Of a stretch of 46,877 nt of DNA, positions 7,563-16,099 are shown one piece after another. The notes beneath the pieces are model-generated. The model was not told the DNA's origin and made no database searches. It saw only the letters and a list, made by a program, of their open reading frames with translations. This DNA comes from Collinsella aerofaciens (GTDB lineage Bacteria > Actinomycetota > Coriobacteriia > Coriobacteriales > Coriobacteriaceae), in the NCBI GenBank assembly GCA_030826265.1, contig JAPJOH010000019.1, positions 1-46,877 of the forward strand, in the 5' to 3' direction. Numbering within the stretch: the first letter of the stretch is position 1; every line of letters starts with the position of its first letter. Both the position numbers and the translations under genes were made by a program.

Positions 7563-9362
7563 TTAGTAGTCCGCACCCTGTACGTGGACCATGCGCTTCT
7601 CACGATACATATTGTGGTCGGCGACGCGATATACATCGGCCAGCGTATTTCCAGCCGTCTCGACGGTCGCCACGCCAATCGATGCGCTGACCGTCAGGGT
7701 CTCATCGCTTACCGCGGCAAGACCGAGACGAAGGTCCTGTTCCAGCCCGAGCGCAGACTCGTTGTCAGTATGGGGGCAAACCAGCAAAAACTCGTCGCCG
7801 CCAACGCGCATCGGCAGGTAATCCGCACCAGCCACCCGCCGCAGCACGGACGCCGTCCGTCGCAGCAGTTCATCCCCCATCTCGTGACCATAAATGTCGT
7901 TGGTCCGCTTGAGATAATTACAGTCCACCATAATCACGCTCACTGGCAAGTCCTCGTTTACCAGGCTATCTCCACGCGATTCCAGATAGTTGCGGTTGCG
8001 AAGCCCCGTCAGTTTATCTTGGTATGACAGCTCCTCGGCATGCTTGACCATCGATATGTTGTGCGTCGCCACGACGACCGAATCCAGGCGGCCTTGCTCA
8101 TCGCGATGCTGGGGGACAACCTGTAGCGAGTACCAAGTGCCTCGACAATCTCGCACCTCGGCAGCCAAGTACGGTACGCCCTCCATGCGTTCACGAAGCG
8201 TACTTATATCTACGAGCCCCACGACCGCTTCGCGGCTTTCGGGGCTCACGATATCCCGGCAGACCGTGTCCATAAAGTCATATGCCTCGCTATGCTCGGC
8301 AAACATCTTCGCTATCGCCGGCGACATATTGATTCCCTCGATCTCGAGGGTGTCAAGATGCAAAAGGAAGGTCGAATCGTAGATGGCGCTTATGGCATTG
8401 ATAATGCCGAGCTGTTTATCCTTTTCGACCAAATTGCGGTGGTCAGCGATATTTCGAGCCAACAGTACCACGACCCAAAACGCAAGGCACACCAAGACGC
8501 CGACGGCGACAAATGAAATCCTGTCAGACATGACCTCAGATTTGGGATATAGCGCAAACAGGCGGTAGTCCTTATATGCCGCACGCACGGCATATAAGGT
8601 GGTCCCCCGATATTCGATACGTGTTACGCCCTCGTCTTTCCAGTCAATTCCGCTATCGGCGAGAAGCCGGGCAAGGGTTATATCGACGGTCGAATCGTTT
8701 GAAGAAACGATTTGCGCATCGCGCATCACAAGCACTGTTGGACTCTGATGGAACGTGTTGTTCACAAGGACGTCGGCGATTGTGTATGAATAGTCATCGG
8801 CGGGCTCAGCCGCAAGGGATCGATACCCCAACGCTACCCCATCACCGTATGGAACGGCACTCACGGCAAAGTCGACACCGCGGCGCTCGACAGCGGTCGA
8901 GTAGGAAACTTTGGACCCTCGATACATCGATGCGATCGACGAACAGGCCAGCTCCTCTCGCCACAGCATGAGTGGATCGCGGCCGTCGATATCGTAATGG
9001 GCGACCATATGACCATCGGCGTCCATGACCAACATTCCCGAAAGGCTCTCGGTATGGACATATTCCTCGACCAGATCGTCGTTGACTTCAAATCGATCAG
9101 GCGGCAAGAACGTCGCAAACGACTCGAGCGCCGCATCCAAATTGTGCGTCGCCTCGGTTTTTCTTCCCTGTTCATATCGGTCATATTTTTCGCAGGCATT
9201 TTTTAAAAACACCATGGTTTCCTGGCCGAACCCAAGCGTTTTATCAAGGCAGCGATGCGTGCCAACCATATAGAGCAGACTCAGCAGGGCAACGCTGGCC
9301 ACGATGCCGATGCCCACTGCGGCTAAACTCTTTCGGCGAAAGCGGCGCTCGTCATTTGTCAT
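7563..9362 (-). CDS. Membrane diguanylate cyclase (GGDEF)
   Basis: 599-residue c-di-GMP synthase. Membrane segment about 13-33, an extracytoplasmic sensory region about 34-283, membrane segment about 285-306, a PAS-like region about 330-430 (DFMDTVCRDIVSPESR, WYSLQVVPQHRDEQGR), and a C-terminal GGDEF domain beginning near SYQDKLTGLRNRNYLE. The active-site motif RVGGDEF is intact. The usual RxxD inhibitory site five residues before it is absent (GADY-LPMRV instead), so product inhibition may be weak. The ATG overlaps the stop of the upstream solute-binding gene (ATGA), with GAGGAG upstream, so the two are translated together. The outer domain may respond to the binding protein. Confidence 0.92.
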   Translation of the reverse strand: MTNDERRFRRKSLAAVGIGIVASVALLSLLYMVGTHRCLDKTLGFGQETMVFLKNACEKYDRYEQGRKTEATHNLDAALESFATFLPPDRFEVNDDLVEEYVHTESLSGMLVMDADGHMVAHYDIDGRDPLMLWREELACSSIASMYRGSKVSYSTAVERRGVDFAVSAVPYGDGVALGYRSLAAEPADDYSYTIADVLVNNTFHQSPTVLVMRDAQIVSSNDSTVDITLARLLADSGIDWKDEGVTRIEYRGTTLYAVRAAYKDYRLFALYPKSEVMSDRISFVAVGVLVCLAFWVVVLLARNIADHRNLVEKDKQLGIINAISAIYDSTFLLHLDTLEIEGINMSPAIAKMFAEHSEAYDFMDTVCRDIVSPESREAVVGLVDISTLRERMEGVPYLAAEVRDCRGTWYSLQVVPQHRDEQGRLDSVVVATHNISMVKHAEELSYQDKLTGLRNRNYLESRGDSLVNEDLPVSVIMVDCNYLKRTNDIYGHEMGDELLRRTASVLRRVAGADYLPMRVGGDEFLLVCPHTDNESALGLEQDLRLGLAAVSDETLTVSASIGVATVETAGNTLADVYRVADHNMYREKRMVHVQGADY

Positions 9363-10231
9363 GATTCCGCTCCTCGCCCGCCTGTCGTCGCTCCTGCCTT
9401 GTAATTGTCCACAATGTGCTCTATCGTGCCGTCTCGATCCATGTCGGACAGTGCGGTATCGAGGTTTTTGACGTACTCCCCCTCATAGCTATCATCAAAC
9501 GCGACGCCCAGGTCAACCGTCATAACGTTGTCGGCGAACACACGATAAACGCCAGGATACTGGGCAACGAGTCGATCAAGCGACTGAACGTCCGCCATCC
9601 AACAGTCGACATACCCTTTGGCGAGGGCGGCTTTGCAGAGTTCGGCAGAACCATACGATTTGATTTGCACGTCCGGCGAGATATCCAGATCCCCTGCGAG
9701 CAATCGGCGTTCGCTCACCGAGCCCGCAATCACCGCAATGGTCTTGCTTCCATCGAGATGCGCCAAGGACGTGATGCCACTCGTTTTCTTGGCGGCGACC
9801 GAAACCGTCAGGGTCAAATACGGCTCAGTCCAGTAATACTTATCCTCGCGATAACAGGGAGAATAGTCGCACCACAGGCAATCGATATCGCCGTTTTTGA
9901 GTAGGCGATCACGGTCATTCCAAGATATGTCGATAAATTGCGGCTTGATCCCTGCGCGTTTGCAGGCCTCGCGGGCGATGTCGATATCGATACCGGCGTA
10001 ATCGCCCGTGGTATCGACATACACATAGGGGTCGTTATCCGTAACGCCGATTTTGAGTACCGGGAGGTCTTTGTCGGCTTCATTCGGGGAGGAAGAGCTG
10101 CTTCGAACGGTATACGTCAGGGCGCCCGCACAGACGGCAACAAGAAGTATGAGCGTAAGCGAGACGATGGCGGCTCGCTTGGTACGTCCGGGCACACGCC
10201 TCCCTTCATCGAAACAGCAGTCGGATTTCAT
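9359..10231 (-). CDS. Extracellular solute-binding protein, family 3
   Basis: Predicted exported amino-acid-type binding protein (SBP_bac_3 fold). After a basic N-tail comes one hydrophobic segment (AAIVSLTLILLVAVCAGALTY) without a convincing lipobox, so it is probably an uncleaved anchor or signal peptide. The mature part carries family patterns: LKIGVTDNDPYVYVD, AGIDIDIAREACKRAGI, GDIDCLWCDYS and KGYVDCWMADV. The start is uncertain. The ATG at 10231 lacks a clear binding site, while an in-frame GTG at 10195 has AAGGGAGG just upstream. No ABC permease or ATPase is nearby. Coupling to the GGDEF gene suggests a sensing role rather than transport. Confidence 0.85.
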   Translation of the reverse strand: MKSDCCFDEGRRVPGRTKRAAIVSLTLILLVAVCAGALTYTVRSSSSSPNEADKDLPVLKIGVTDNDPYVYVDTTGDYAGIDIDIAREACKRAGIKPQFIDISWNDRDRLLKNGDIDCLWCDYSPCYREDKYYWTEPYLTLTVSVAAKKTSGITSLAHLDGSKTIAVIAGSVSERRLLAGDLDISPDVQIKSYGSAELCKAALAKGYVDCWMADVQSLDRLVAQYPGVYRVFADNVMTVDLGVAFDDSYEGEYVKNLDTALSDMDRDGTIEHIVDNYKAGATTGGRGAES

Positions 10232-10257
10232 TTTATACCCGGGGCTGATGCGGCGAT

Positions 10258-10291
10258 AAAAAAGCGCCTCACCCAAGATGGGCAAGGCGCC
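10258..10291 (-). terminator. Strong terminator downstream of the Ig-repeat protein and purB tail copy
   Basis: A stem GCGCCTTGCCCA / TGGGTGAGGCGC (one mismatch) with a TCT loop is followed by six T on the minus strand. It probably ended the purB transcript before the surface protein gene came between them. Confidence 0.88.
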
Positions 10292-10333
10292 AAAGGTTGA
10301 AATGCATCCGCAAGCGGTCGAATTAGGTTAGCC

Positions 10334-10387
10334 CTACTCGAAGTTCAGCTGCTCCAGGCGGTCGAAGACCGTGTCGATGCGGGTGAC
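10334..10387 (-). pseudogene. Detached copy of the purB 3' tail
   Basis: These 54 bases encode, on the minus strand, VTRIDTVFDRLEQLNFE and a stop. The intact purB ends LTRIDTVFDRLEQLEF. Over 40 bases (10347-10386 against 14054-14093) 39 are identical. The fragment has no start and lies 12 bases after the stop of the Ig-repeat gene and ahead of a strong terminator. It is best read as the original purB 3' end, displaced when a segment bringing its own purB end and the surface gene entered. Confidence 0.85.
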
Positions 10388-10399
10388 GAGTGGGGTACC

Positions 10400-13300
10400 C
10401 TAACGCTCGAGACGTTTGCGCATAAGCGCGAAGGCAATCAGCGAAGCGCCGGCAACGGCCATAATAAAGGCGACAGCAAGGGCCTGGTCGCCCGTGTTGG
10501 CAAGCGCGCCCTTAGTAGCCTTAACAGACTTTTTGGTCACCTTAGTCGTCGTCTGCTGACTAGGCTGGGACGGCGTCACGGGCTGCGTAGGCTGAATCGG
10601 CTCACCATTGGCCTCCTCGCCCGTCACCACGTACGTCGAGAAGTGGCTCGTGCGGAAGCAGAGGTAGTCGCCCTCGGTCCACGTATCCATAGCCTGAGTG
10701 GAACCATCCTCGGCAACGTAGAGCACCTTGAGGTTGGTGAGCGCCTTCATGGCGGCAGTCATCTTGACACGGACGATGAAGGACATGCCTTCGTAGTCCT
10801 CGATAACCTCGCCGTCCTTGAGAAGCTTGATATCGAGCTTATCGGCAACCTTGGTAGCCCCCTGCTCAAGGCCGGAAATCGTAGCATTGGCGGCATCGGT
10901 AAGATCCGTCGGTTCCTCGACCACAAGAGAGATGCTGTTGTTCTGGGCAATGCCGGCAGCGACATTGTTCTCGGCGCTTACGCTAACGTCCGTTCCGTTG
11001 CTACCCGCAACGCCTGCAATGGTCTTTGCCGCTACGATAACGGCGCAGGTCGCGGTTTTGTCGCCACAGGTGGCGGTAATCGTGGCGGTACCGGCCTTAA
11101 GCGGCGTCACGACGCCGTCTTTGACCGTGGCGATCGACGAGTCGCTGGAGGTCCAGCTCACCGTCGTATCGTCTGCATCGGCAGGACTCACCGTTGCGGA
11201 GAGCTTTGTGGAGGCATCACCGACGGTAAAGGACATGCTCGTCTTGTTGAGCTCAACCTTTTGGGCGGGATTGGTCACGGTCACCGAAACGGTCTGGGAG
11301 AGCGACCCTGCAGTGATGACAAAAGAACCAGAACCGGTCTTGAGGGCGGTAACGGTGTAGGAGCCATCACCGTTGTCGACAACCTTAAACGCCTTCGAAG
11401 CGCCCGTGTCATCCAGAGCAAGATTGGTCTCGTCGACCTCACCCGCAAGGGTTCCAGCAAGAGAAACCTTCACGGTGCCCTCTTCGCCCTTCTTGAGGCC
11501 GAGGACGCTCTGGTCGACCGTAAGGTTCGTTGCGGGATTAGAGACGGTCACCGCGCAATCCTGAGAATAGGTGCCGTCTTCAGTCGAAACGGTGATGGTT
11601 GCGGCGCCCTTGGAGACAGCCGCCACCTTTCCGGTTTGATCGACTGTAGCGACACTTTCGTTGCTGGACTTCCAGACAATCGTCTGGTTAGCCTCCGCGG
11701 GAACGACCGCCGCCTTAAGCTGCTCGGTTGCAGCGCCCACAAGCACGACCTTCTGCTTATCGAGCGTGATGCCCGTAGCAGGCTGAATAACCGTCACCTT
11801 GCACGTGGCGCTATGCTCTCCGTCCTCAGTGGTGACGGTAATCGTAGCAACACCTGCCTTGACCGGGGTCACGACGCCGTCTGCAACCGTGGCGACCGTA
11901 GGATCGCTCGACGACCAGGACAAGTTCTTGTTCGTTGCATTATCGGGCTCAACCGCTGCGGTCAACGTCGAGGGCTCACCGCTCACAGCAAGCTTAAGGT
12001 TTGAAGCGCTGAGCTTGACGCCCGACACCTTTACAACCGGAGTGGTTACCGTAATCGCATCCGTGGTTGCAGAGACCCCATCAACCGTTGCCGTGATCGT
12101 GGCATCACCGTCACCGACAGCGGTAACAAGACCGTTAGCGTCGACGGTAAGGACGCTCTCGTTGGAAGAGGACCAAACAACTTGGCTGGCCTTGTCATCA
12201 GGGGAGACCTTTGCCTTCAGCTGCTGAGTCGTGCCTTTATCCATGGAGGTTGAGTAGCTGTCCGCAATGGAAACCGCAGTCTTTGCAGGCTCCTCGCCAG
12301 GCTTGACAACATGAACGGTCATCGTGTCGCAGAGACGACCACCCAAGTACATTGAAACCGTTGCATCGCCGTAACTATGAGGCACTAAATACCCCAAGTA
12401 ACTGCCACCACTAAACATCGGTCCTTTTACCTCAAGGACATCCGGATTATCTGAAGTGAAAGAATACTTTGCGCCGGCATAGGAGTCCATCAATTCCTCA
12501 GCGCTTTTACTCAGCACGCCCTTTGGATATTCAAACCCCCTGTCACATTCCAGCCAAAGCCAATCTTTGGATATACTATCTGAACTGACCTCACAGGGAA
12601 ATGTATAATCGCTCGACACAAACTTAGCCTTCGAAAGGCTCACTTCCGCAGGGTCGACAACCTCTATCTCAAAGGGATGGTCATTGCCAAGGCCATCACG
12701 AGCATGAGCCTTAACGGTGCCAGGCTTTATTGCCTTAAACGAGTTTTCACCACCGATAAGCTCAACGACATCGTTGCTTTCCAGAGAATAGGTTACAGCG
12801 CCAAAGTCCGCACCCCAATGTGCGCGCCGGCATGCCTTCAGTACTTCATTTGGAGAAACGTTGAGAATGGCAGTCAGATAACAGCTGTCCCCAACCAGCA
12901 TCTTTTGCTTTTTGTTCCCACGCTCATTGAATCCGGGCTCCTGATTCTCGGTTACAACATCACATAGCTTCTTCGTCTCAACTTCACCGTTGCAATAGTC
13001 GACAAGAACCTTGGCCTCTTTAGCATCTTTCGACAACGCCTCGAGTTGCAAAGAAGCGCTTAGCTCGGAAGTTCCATATGATGAATAATTCGAATTCACC
13101 CTTGCCTGGACTTTGGAATCCTTTGAGGGGTCTTCCTTAATAACAAAATATGTGGCCGCACGGCTCTCGTCCACGGGACGAACGTCAACTCTCCCCTCTA
13201 GTAATGCATAATGCGTGTTCCCGCATTTTTGCGGACAATCATCCGTGTAACCCAGCGTTGCGGTGTTTGTTGTCGCACCAGATTGGTCGTAAGAAACGAA

Positions 13301-13750
13301 ACTGACCTTAATTGGATTGACTTTAGCCACACTTTTAATCTTAAGAGAACCGTTTAAACTCTCGTCGGTCTTGCTCTTCAGGGTTATAGTCGTTGTGCCA
13401 ACTTTGGTGGGGCTAATTGTCAATACCCAACTATGTGACTCATAACTTACCTTAGCGATATCCTCGTCAGACGATGTGATATCGATATCGCTAGGGTCAA
13501 TGTGCGCCCATTCGTGATTTTTATTAAAAAAGGAAAGCCTTCCTTTCACCGTCTGTCCAACAGCGACATCAAATTCTGACCACACATCGCCTGTAGACGA
13601 ATCGTATGGGAGAAACGATGCACCCATGGAACCGTCCTGCGACTCCAGCATGACAGCATCCGCATGCGGAGCGGCCACCGTCAGCCCAAACGTTGCCGCC
13701 GTTAAAGCAACACAGATGCCTGTGGCTATCCTCCAAAACCCTTTTCTCAT
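10400..13750 (-). CDS. Sortase-anchored Ig-like (Big_2) repeat surface protein
   Basis: About 1116 residues. Signal peptide MRKGFWRIATG...APHADA. A long N-terminal region of no recognised family contains several Cys. From about residue 490, four to five bacterial Ig-like (Big_2) repeats follow, recognisable by WSSSNESVLTVDANGLVTAV, WSSSDPTVATV, WKSSNESVATVDQTGKV and WTSSDSSIATVKDG. Then come a stalk, a Thr/Pro/Gln linker, the sorting motif LANTG, a hydrophobic helix and the basic tail MRKRLER. Expected to be cell-wall-linked by a sortase not encoded here; likely adhesion or surface display. The ATG at 13750 has GGGGA unusually close; an in-frame GTG at 13795 is an alternative. The N-terminal coding part is visibly more AT-rich than its neighbours, suggesting a different history. 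Confidence 0.9.
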   Translation of the reverse strand: MRKGFWRIATGICVALTAATFGLTVAAPHADAVMLESQDGSMGASFLPYDSSTGDVWSEFDVAVGQTVKGRLSFFNKNHEWAHIDPSDIDITSSDEDIAKVSYESHSWVLTISPTKVGTTTITLKSKTDESLNGSLKIKSVAKVNPIKVSFVSYDQSGATTNTATLGYTDDCPQKCGNTHYALLEGRVDVRPVDESRAATYFVIKEDPSKDSKVQARVNSNYSSYGTSELSASLQLEALSKDAKEAKVLVDYCNGEVETKKLCDVVTENQEPGFNERGNKKQKMLVGDSCYLTAILNVSPNEVLKACRRAHWGADFGAVTYSLESNDVVELIGGENSFKAIKPGTVKAHARDGLGNDHPFEIEVVDPAEVSLSKAKFVSSDYTFPCEVSSDSISKDWLWLECDRGFEYPKGVLSKSAEELMDSYAGAKYSFTSDNPDVLEVKGPMFSGGSYLGYLVPHSYGDATVSMYLGGRLCDTMTVHVVKPGEEPAKTAVSIADSYSTSMDKGTTQQLKAKVSPDDKASQVVWSSSNESVLTVDANGLVTAVGDGDATITATVDGVSATTDAITVTTPVVKVSGVKLSASNLKLAVSGEPSTLTAAVEPDNATNKNLSWSSSDPTVATVADGVVTPVKAGVATITVTTEDGEHSATCKVTVIQPATGITLDKQKVVLVGAATEQLKAAVVPAEANQTIVWKSSNESVATVDQTGKVAAVSKGAATITVSTEDGTYSQDCAVTVSNPATNLTVDQSVLGLKKGEEGTVKVSLAGTLAGEVDETNLALDDTGASKAFKVVDNGDGSYTVTALKTGSGSFVITAGSLSQTVSVTVTNPAQKVELNKTSMSFTVGDASTKLSATVSPADADDTTVSWTSSDSSIATVKDGVVTPLKAGTATITATCGDKTATCAVIVAAKTIAGVAGSNGTDVSVSAENNVAAGIAQNNSISLVVEEPTDLTDAANATISGLEQGATKVADKLDIKLLKDGEVIEDYEGMSFIVRVKMTAAMKALTNLKVLYVAEDGSTQAMDTWTEGDYLCFRTSHFSTYVVTGEEANGEPIQPTQPVTPSQPSQQTTTKVTKKSVKATKGALANTGDQALAVAFIMAVAGASLIAFALMRKRLER

Positions 13751-13818
13751 TCCCCTAAGTCCAATCTCTCGTGAAAAAACGCAGCATTCTCCCACACCTT
13801 AAAATTGGCTTAAGGATA

Positions 13819-13827
13819 CCCCCCCCC
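13819..13827. repeat. Homopolymer tract C9/G9 upstream of the surface protein
   Basis: Nine consecutive C on the plus strand (G on the coding strand of the surface gene) lie about 70 bases before its likely start. Such tracts are prone to slippage. This one lies in the leader or promoter region, not in a convincing reading frame. Confidence 0.85.
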
Positions 13828-13934
13828 GACAGTTACCGGCAAGGTAATGTTTGTCAGATGTCTCAAATTATCGGCAAGCAGCACAGTTGACGCGCATATA
13901 TCGCTGACGTCCAGCTTTCTAGGTGCGCTCATGC

Positions 13935-13974
13935 ACAAGCCCCGCTGGCAGAGCGAGCTGCGAGCGGGGCTTGT
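13935..13974 (-). terminator. Long hairpin downstream of purB
   Basis: A perfect 12-bp stem ACAAGCCCCGCT / AGCGGGGCTTGT encloses a 16-nt loop. It lies about 70 bases past the purB stop. There is no proper T-run on either strand, so it may terminate inefficiently or stabilise the purB mRNA end. Confidence 0.55.
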
Positions 13975-14043
13975 GTTGGAAAGTCGCACTCGAACGAGGG
14001 CCGCGGAGAATTGATCGATTTGACTACCTCCCCGATCGGTCAA

Positions 14044-15387
14044 TTAGAACTCGAGCTGCTCCAGGCGATCGAAGACCGTGTCGATGCGGGTGAGGAAGTC
14101 CCACGGGTCAAAGATCTCGTCGAGCTTCTCCTGGCTGACGGTGCAGCGCGGATCGGCCTCGAGGCGCTCCTTAAAGGTAGGACCGGAGACGCAATCCTGC
14201 ACCTCGTGCCACGTGGCCATGGCGTTTTCCTGCACGATGGCATAGGCATCCTCGCGGGTGATGCCTGTATCGACGAGGGCGAGCAGCACCTTGGAGGAGA
14301 AGATGAGGCCGCGGGTCTTATTGAGGTTGGCCATCATGCGGGCAGGGTACAGCTGCAGGCCGTCGATAACGCGGATGAGGCACTGGAACATGTGGTCGAG
14401 TGCGATGAAGCTATCGGCCTGGGCGACACGCTCGGCAGAGGAGTGCGAAATGTCACGCTCGTGCCACAGGGAGACGTTATCGAAGGCGACCTGGGCGTTG
14501 GACTTCACGACGCGCGACAGACCGCAGACCTTCTCCATGGTGATGGGATTGCGCTTGTGCGGCATGGCGGAGCTGCCCTTTTGGCCCTTACGGAACGGCT
14601 CCTCGGCCTCGAGCGTATCAGTCTTCTGCAGATTGCGGACCTCGGTCGCGATGCGCTCGCAGGTGGCTGCGGTGGTGGCGAGAACGCCGGCGAGATAGGC
14701 GTGATGGTCGCGGCTGATAACCTGCGTGGACAGCGGGTCGTGAACCAGGCCCAGGTGCTCGCAGACGTACTCCTCGACAAACGGCTCGATGGAGCTGTAC
14801 GTGCCGACAGCGCCCGAGATGGCACCAAAGGCAACGTTCTTGCGAGCATCCTCAAGACGGTCCAGATCGCGCTTGAGCTCCCAGGCCCAAGAGCCAAACT
14901 TCATGCCAAAGGTCATCGGCTCGGCATGGATGCCATGAGTACGGCCGGCGCAGAGCGTGTTGCGCTCCTCAAAGGCGCGACGCTTGCAGATCTCGCCGAG
15001 TTTTTTGACGTCCTCGATGATCAGGTCGCAGGCCTGGGTGAGCTGGTAGCACAGGGCCGTGTCGCCCAGATCGGAGCTGGTCATGCCATAGTGAACCCAG
15101 CGGCTGGGCTTGGGGTCGTCCTCGGGAACATCGGCATCGATGTATTCCTTCATGTTGGTCAGGAAGGCAATGACGTCGTGGCGCGTGACTTCCTCGATCT
15201 CATCGACCTTCGCCTTCTCAAAGTTGGCATGGTCGCGGATCCACTGGGCCTCGTCTTTGGAAATACCGATCTTGCCGAGCTCCGCCTGGGCCTCGCAGGC
15301 CAAGACCTCGATCTCCTGCCAAATGGCGTACTTGTTCTCGAGGGAGAAGATGTATCCCATCTCCGGGCGGGTATAGCGATCGATCAT
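14044..15387 (-). CDS. purB: Adenylosuccinate lyase
   Basis: Cleaves fumarate from SAICAR and from adenylosuccinate, acting twice in purine synthesis. 447 residues, full family length. Visible signatures are TSSDLGDTA, the GRTHGIHAEP segment with the catalytic His, and the flexible signature loop KGSSAMPHKRNP with the catalytic Ser. The open frame runs to 15453, but the ATG at 15387 has AAAAGGAG 6 bases upstream and gives the normal N-terminus (MIDRYTRPEMGYIF). A second copy of its last 17 codons lies at 10334-10387, beyond the surface protein gene. The present 3' end was probably supplied with the inserted segment. Confidence 0.96.
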   Translation of the reverse strand: MIDRYTRPEMGYIFSLENKYAIWQEIEVLACEAQAELGKIGISKDEAQWIRDHANFEKAKVDEIEEVTRHDVIAFLTNMKEYIDADVPEDDPKPSRWVHYGMTSSDLGDTALCYQLTQACDLIIEDVKKLGEICKRRAFEERNTLCAGRTHGIHAEPMTFGMKFGSWAWELKRDLDRLEDARKNVAFGAISGAVGTYSSIEPFVEEYVCEHLGLVHDPLSTQVISRDHHAYLAGVLATTAATCERIATEVRNLQKTDTLEAEEPFRKGQKGSSAMPHKRNPITMEKVCGLSRVVKSNAQVAFDNVSLWHERDISHSSAERVAQADSFIALDHMFQCLIRVIDGLQLYPARMMANLNKTRGLIFSSKVLLALVDTGITREDAYAIVQENAMATWHEVQDCVSGPTFKERLEADPRCTVSQEKLDEIFDPWDFLTRIDTVFDRLEQLEF

Positions 15388-15489
15388 AGCGGCTCCTTTT
15401 TGGTTATTGGCACGTTGGTCGTAACCCAACCATTGTACCGTGCGCAGGTGCAAGTATGGGCAGCAGGCATTAACCTAACATTTTGGAAT

Positions 15490-15541
15490 TGGAGCGGGCA
15501 TGGGGACGTCCGCGTATTTGCTTCGCAAATACGCACCGGCT
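15490..15541. repeat. tRNA-Gly 3' end fragment plus palindrome, copy 1
   Basis: 15490-15507 matches the last 18 bases of the tRNA-Gly gene (complement of 15813-15830) with two mismatches. It is followed by a 33-base sequence (15509-15541) identical to copy 2. Inside is a perfect hairpin with 10-bp arms (GCGTATTTGC, 15512-15521 and 15525-15534) and a TTC loop. Confidence 0.8.
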
Positions 15542-15620
15542 GCGGTCGGCAGACCCGGTCCGCGCACACGCACGGGCACAGCGGGTTGGACCCGACGTTC
15601 CCGAGGTCCCCCGTACTCGA

Positions 15621-15672
15621 TGGAGCGGGCAACGGGACATCCGCGTATTTGCTTCGCAAATACGCACCGGCT
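15621..15672. repeat. tRNA-Gly 3' end fragment plus palindrome, copy 2
   Basis: 15621-15638 (TGGAGCGGGCAACGGGAC) is identical to the tRNA-Gly 3' end at 15813-15830. The same 33-base palindromic segment as copy 1 follows (15640-15672, hairpin 15643-15665). Further small inverted repeats lie at 15673-15725 (for example AGGCGCCT and AAACGCTTCGCGTTT). Confidence 0.82.
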
Positions 15673-15741
15673 TCAGGCGCCTGTCGGCGCCTTCGCCTGC
15701 TCGCTACAAACGCTTCGCGTTTGCTTAACGCTCGCACCCTG

Positions 15742-15757
15742 GCGGGTTCGAGTCCCG
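15742..15757 (+). repeat. Inverted copy of the tRNA-Gly T-arm
   Basis: GCGGGTTCGAGTCCCG on the plus strand is identical to the T-arm of tRNA-Gly, which is encoded on the minus strand. No other tRNA part surrounds it. It sits just outside the tRNA-Gly terminator. Confidence 0.7.
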
Positions 15758-15768
15758 GCGCTTGGTAG

Positions 15769-15803
15769 TAAAAAGCACGGCAACGTAACGCTGCCGTGCT
15801 TGT
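15769..15803 (-). terminator. Terminator of tRNA-Gly
   Basis: A 13-bp stem AAGCACGGCAGCG / CGTTGCCGTGCTT (one mismatch) with a TTA loop and a following T-run on the minus strand, directly downstream of tRNA-Gly. Confidence 0.85.
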
Positions 15804-15812
15804 GCTTTTTAC

Positions 15813-15887
15813 TGGAGCGGGCAACGGGACTCGAACCCGCGAGTGTCAGCTTGGGAAGCTGATGCCTTACCACTTGGCGATGCCCGC
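15813..15887 (-). tRNA. tRNA-Gly (anticodon CCC)
   Basis: 75-nt cloverleaf on the minus strand. Acceptor GCGGGCA / TGCCCGC, discriminator T, encoded CCA. The anticodon stem-loop TCAGC-TTCCCAA-GCTGA gives anticodon CCC. The T-arm is GCGGG-TTCGAGT-CCCGT. Its promoter is at 15901-15930 and its terminator at 15769-15803. Confidence 0.96.
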
Positions 15888-15900
15888 ATATGTGGGGGAT

Positions 15901-15930
15901 AGTATAACGCGGTTGTCTTGTTCGATACAA
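15901..15930 (-). promoter_or_regulatory. Promoter of tRNA-Gly
   Basis: Minus-strand TTGTAT (15930-15925), an 18-bp spacer and TATACT (15906-15901), 13 bases before the tRNA. Confidence 0.7.
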
Positions 15931-16099
15931 GGGTGTCGATGCTTGTTTTAGCTGTGGAGAATCGTTTGAAAACCGCGCCAATTGTGGAGATGAGGACCTT
16001 TGTCTTTCTTTTCTTACCATCTTCTACCTGCACTTTTATCTGATTGTTGTATTTGAGCTCGATTTGTCAGAAATCGGGCAAGCTTTTGGTCAGGCTCCG

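Noticed and set aside
13810..14043. 77-codon minus-strand frame ending in the G9 tract
   Set aside because: No binding site, it covers the purB hairpin, and adding or removing one G does not fuse it to the surface gene.
15512..15665. Palindromic repeats as a CRISPR array
   Set aside because: Only two copies 131 bp apart, with the unit itself carrying tRNA sequence and no cas genes nearby.
15742..15757. A plus-strand tRNA gene
   Set aside because: Only a T-arm is present; no acceptor, D-arm or anticodon arm can be drawn.
14011..15768. 585-codon plus-strand frame across purB
   Set aside because: It mirrors purB on the other strand, a common result of GC-rich codon use.
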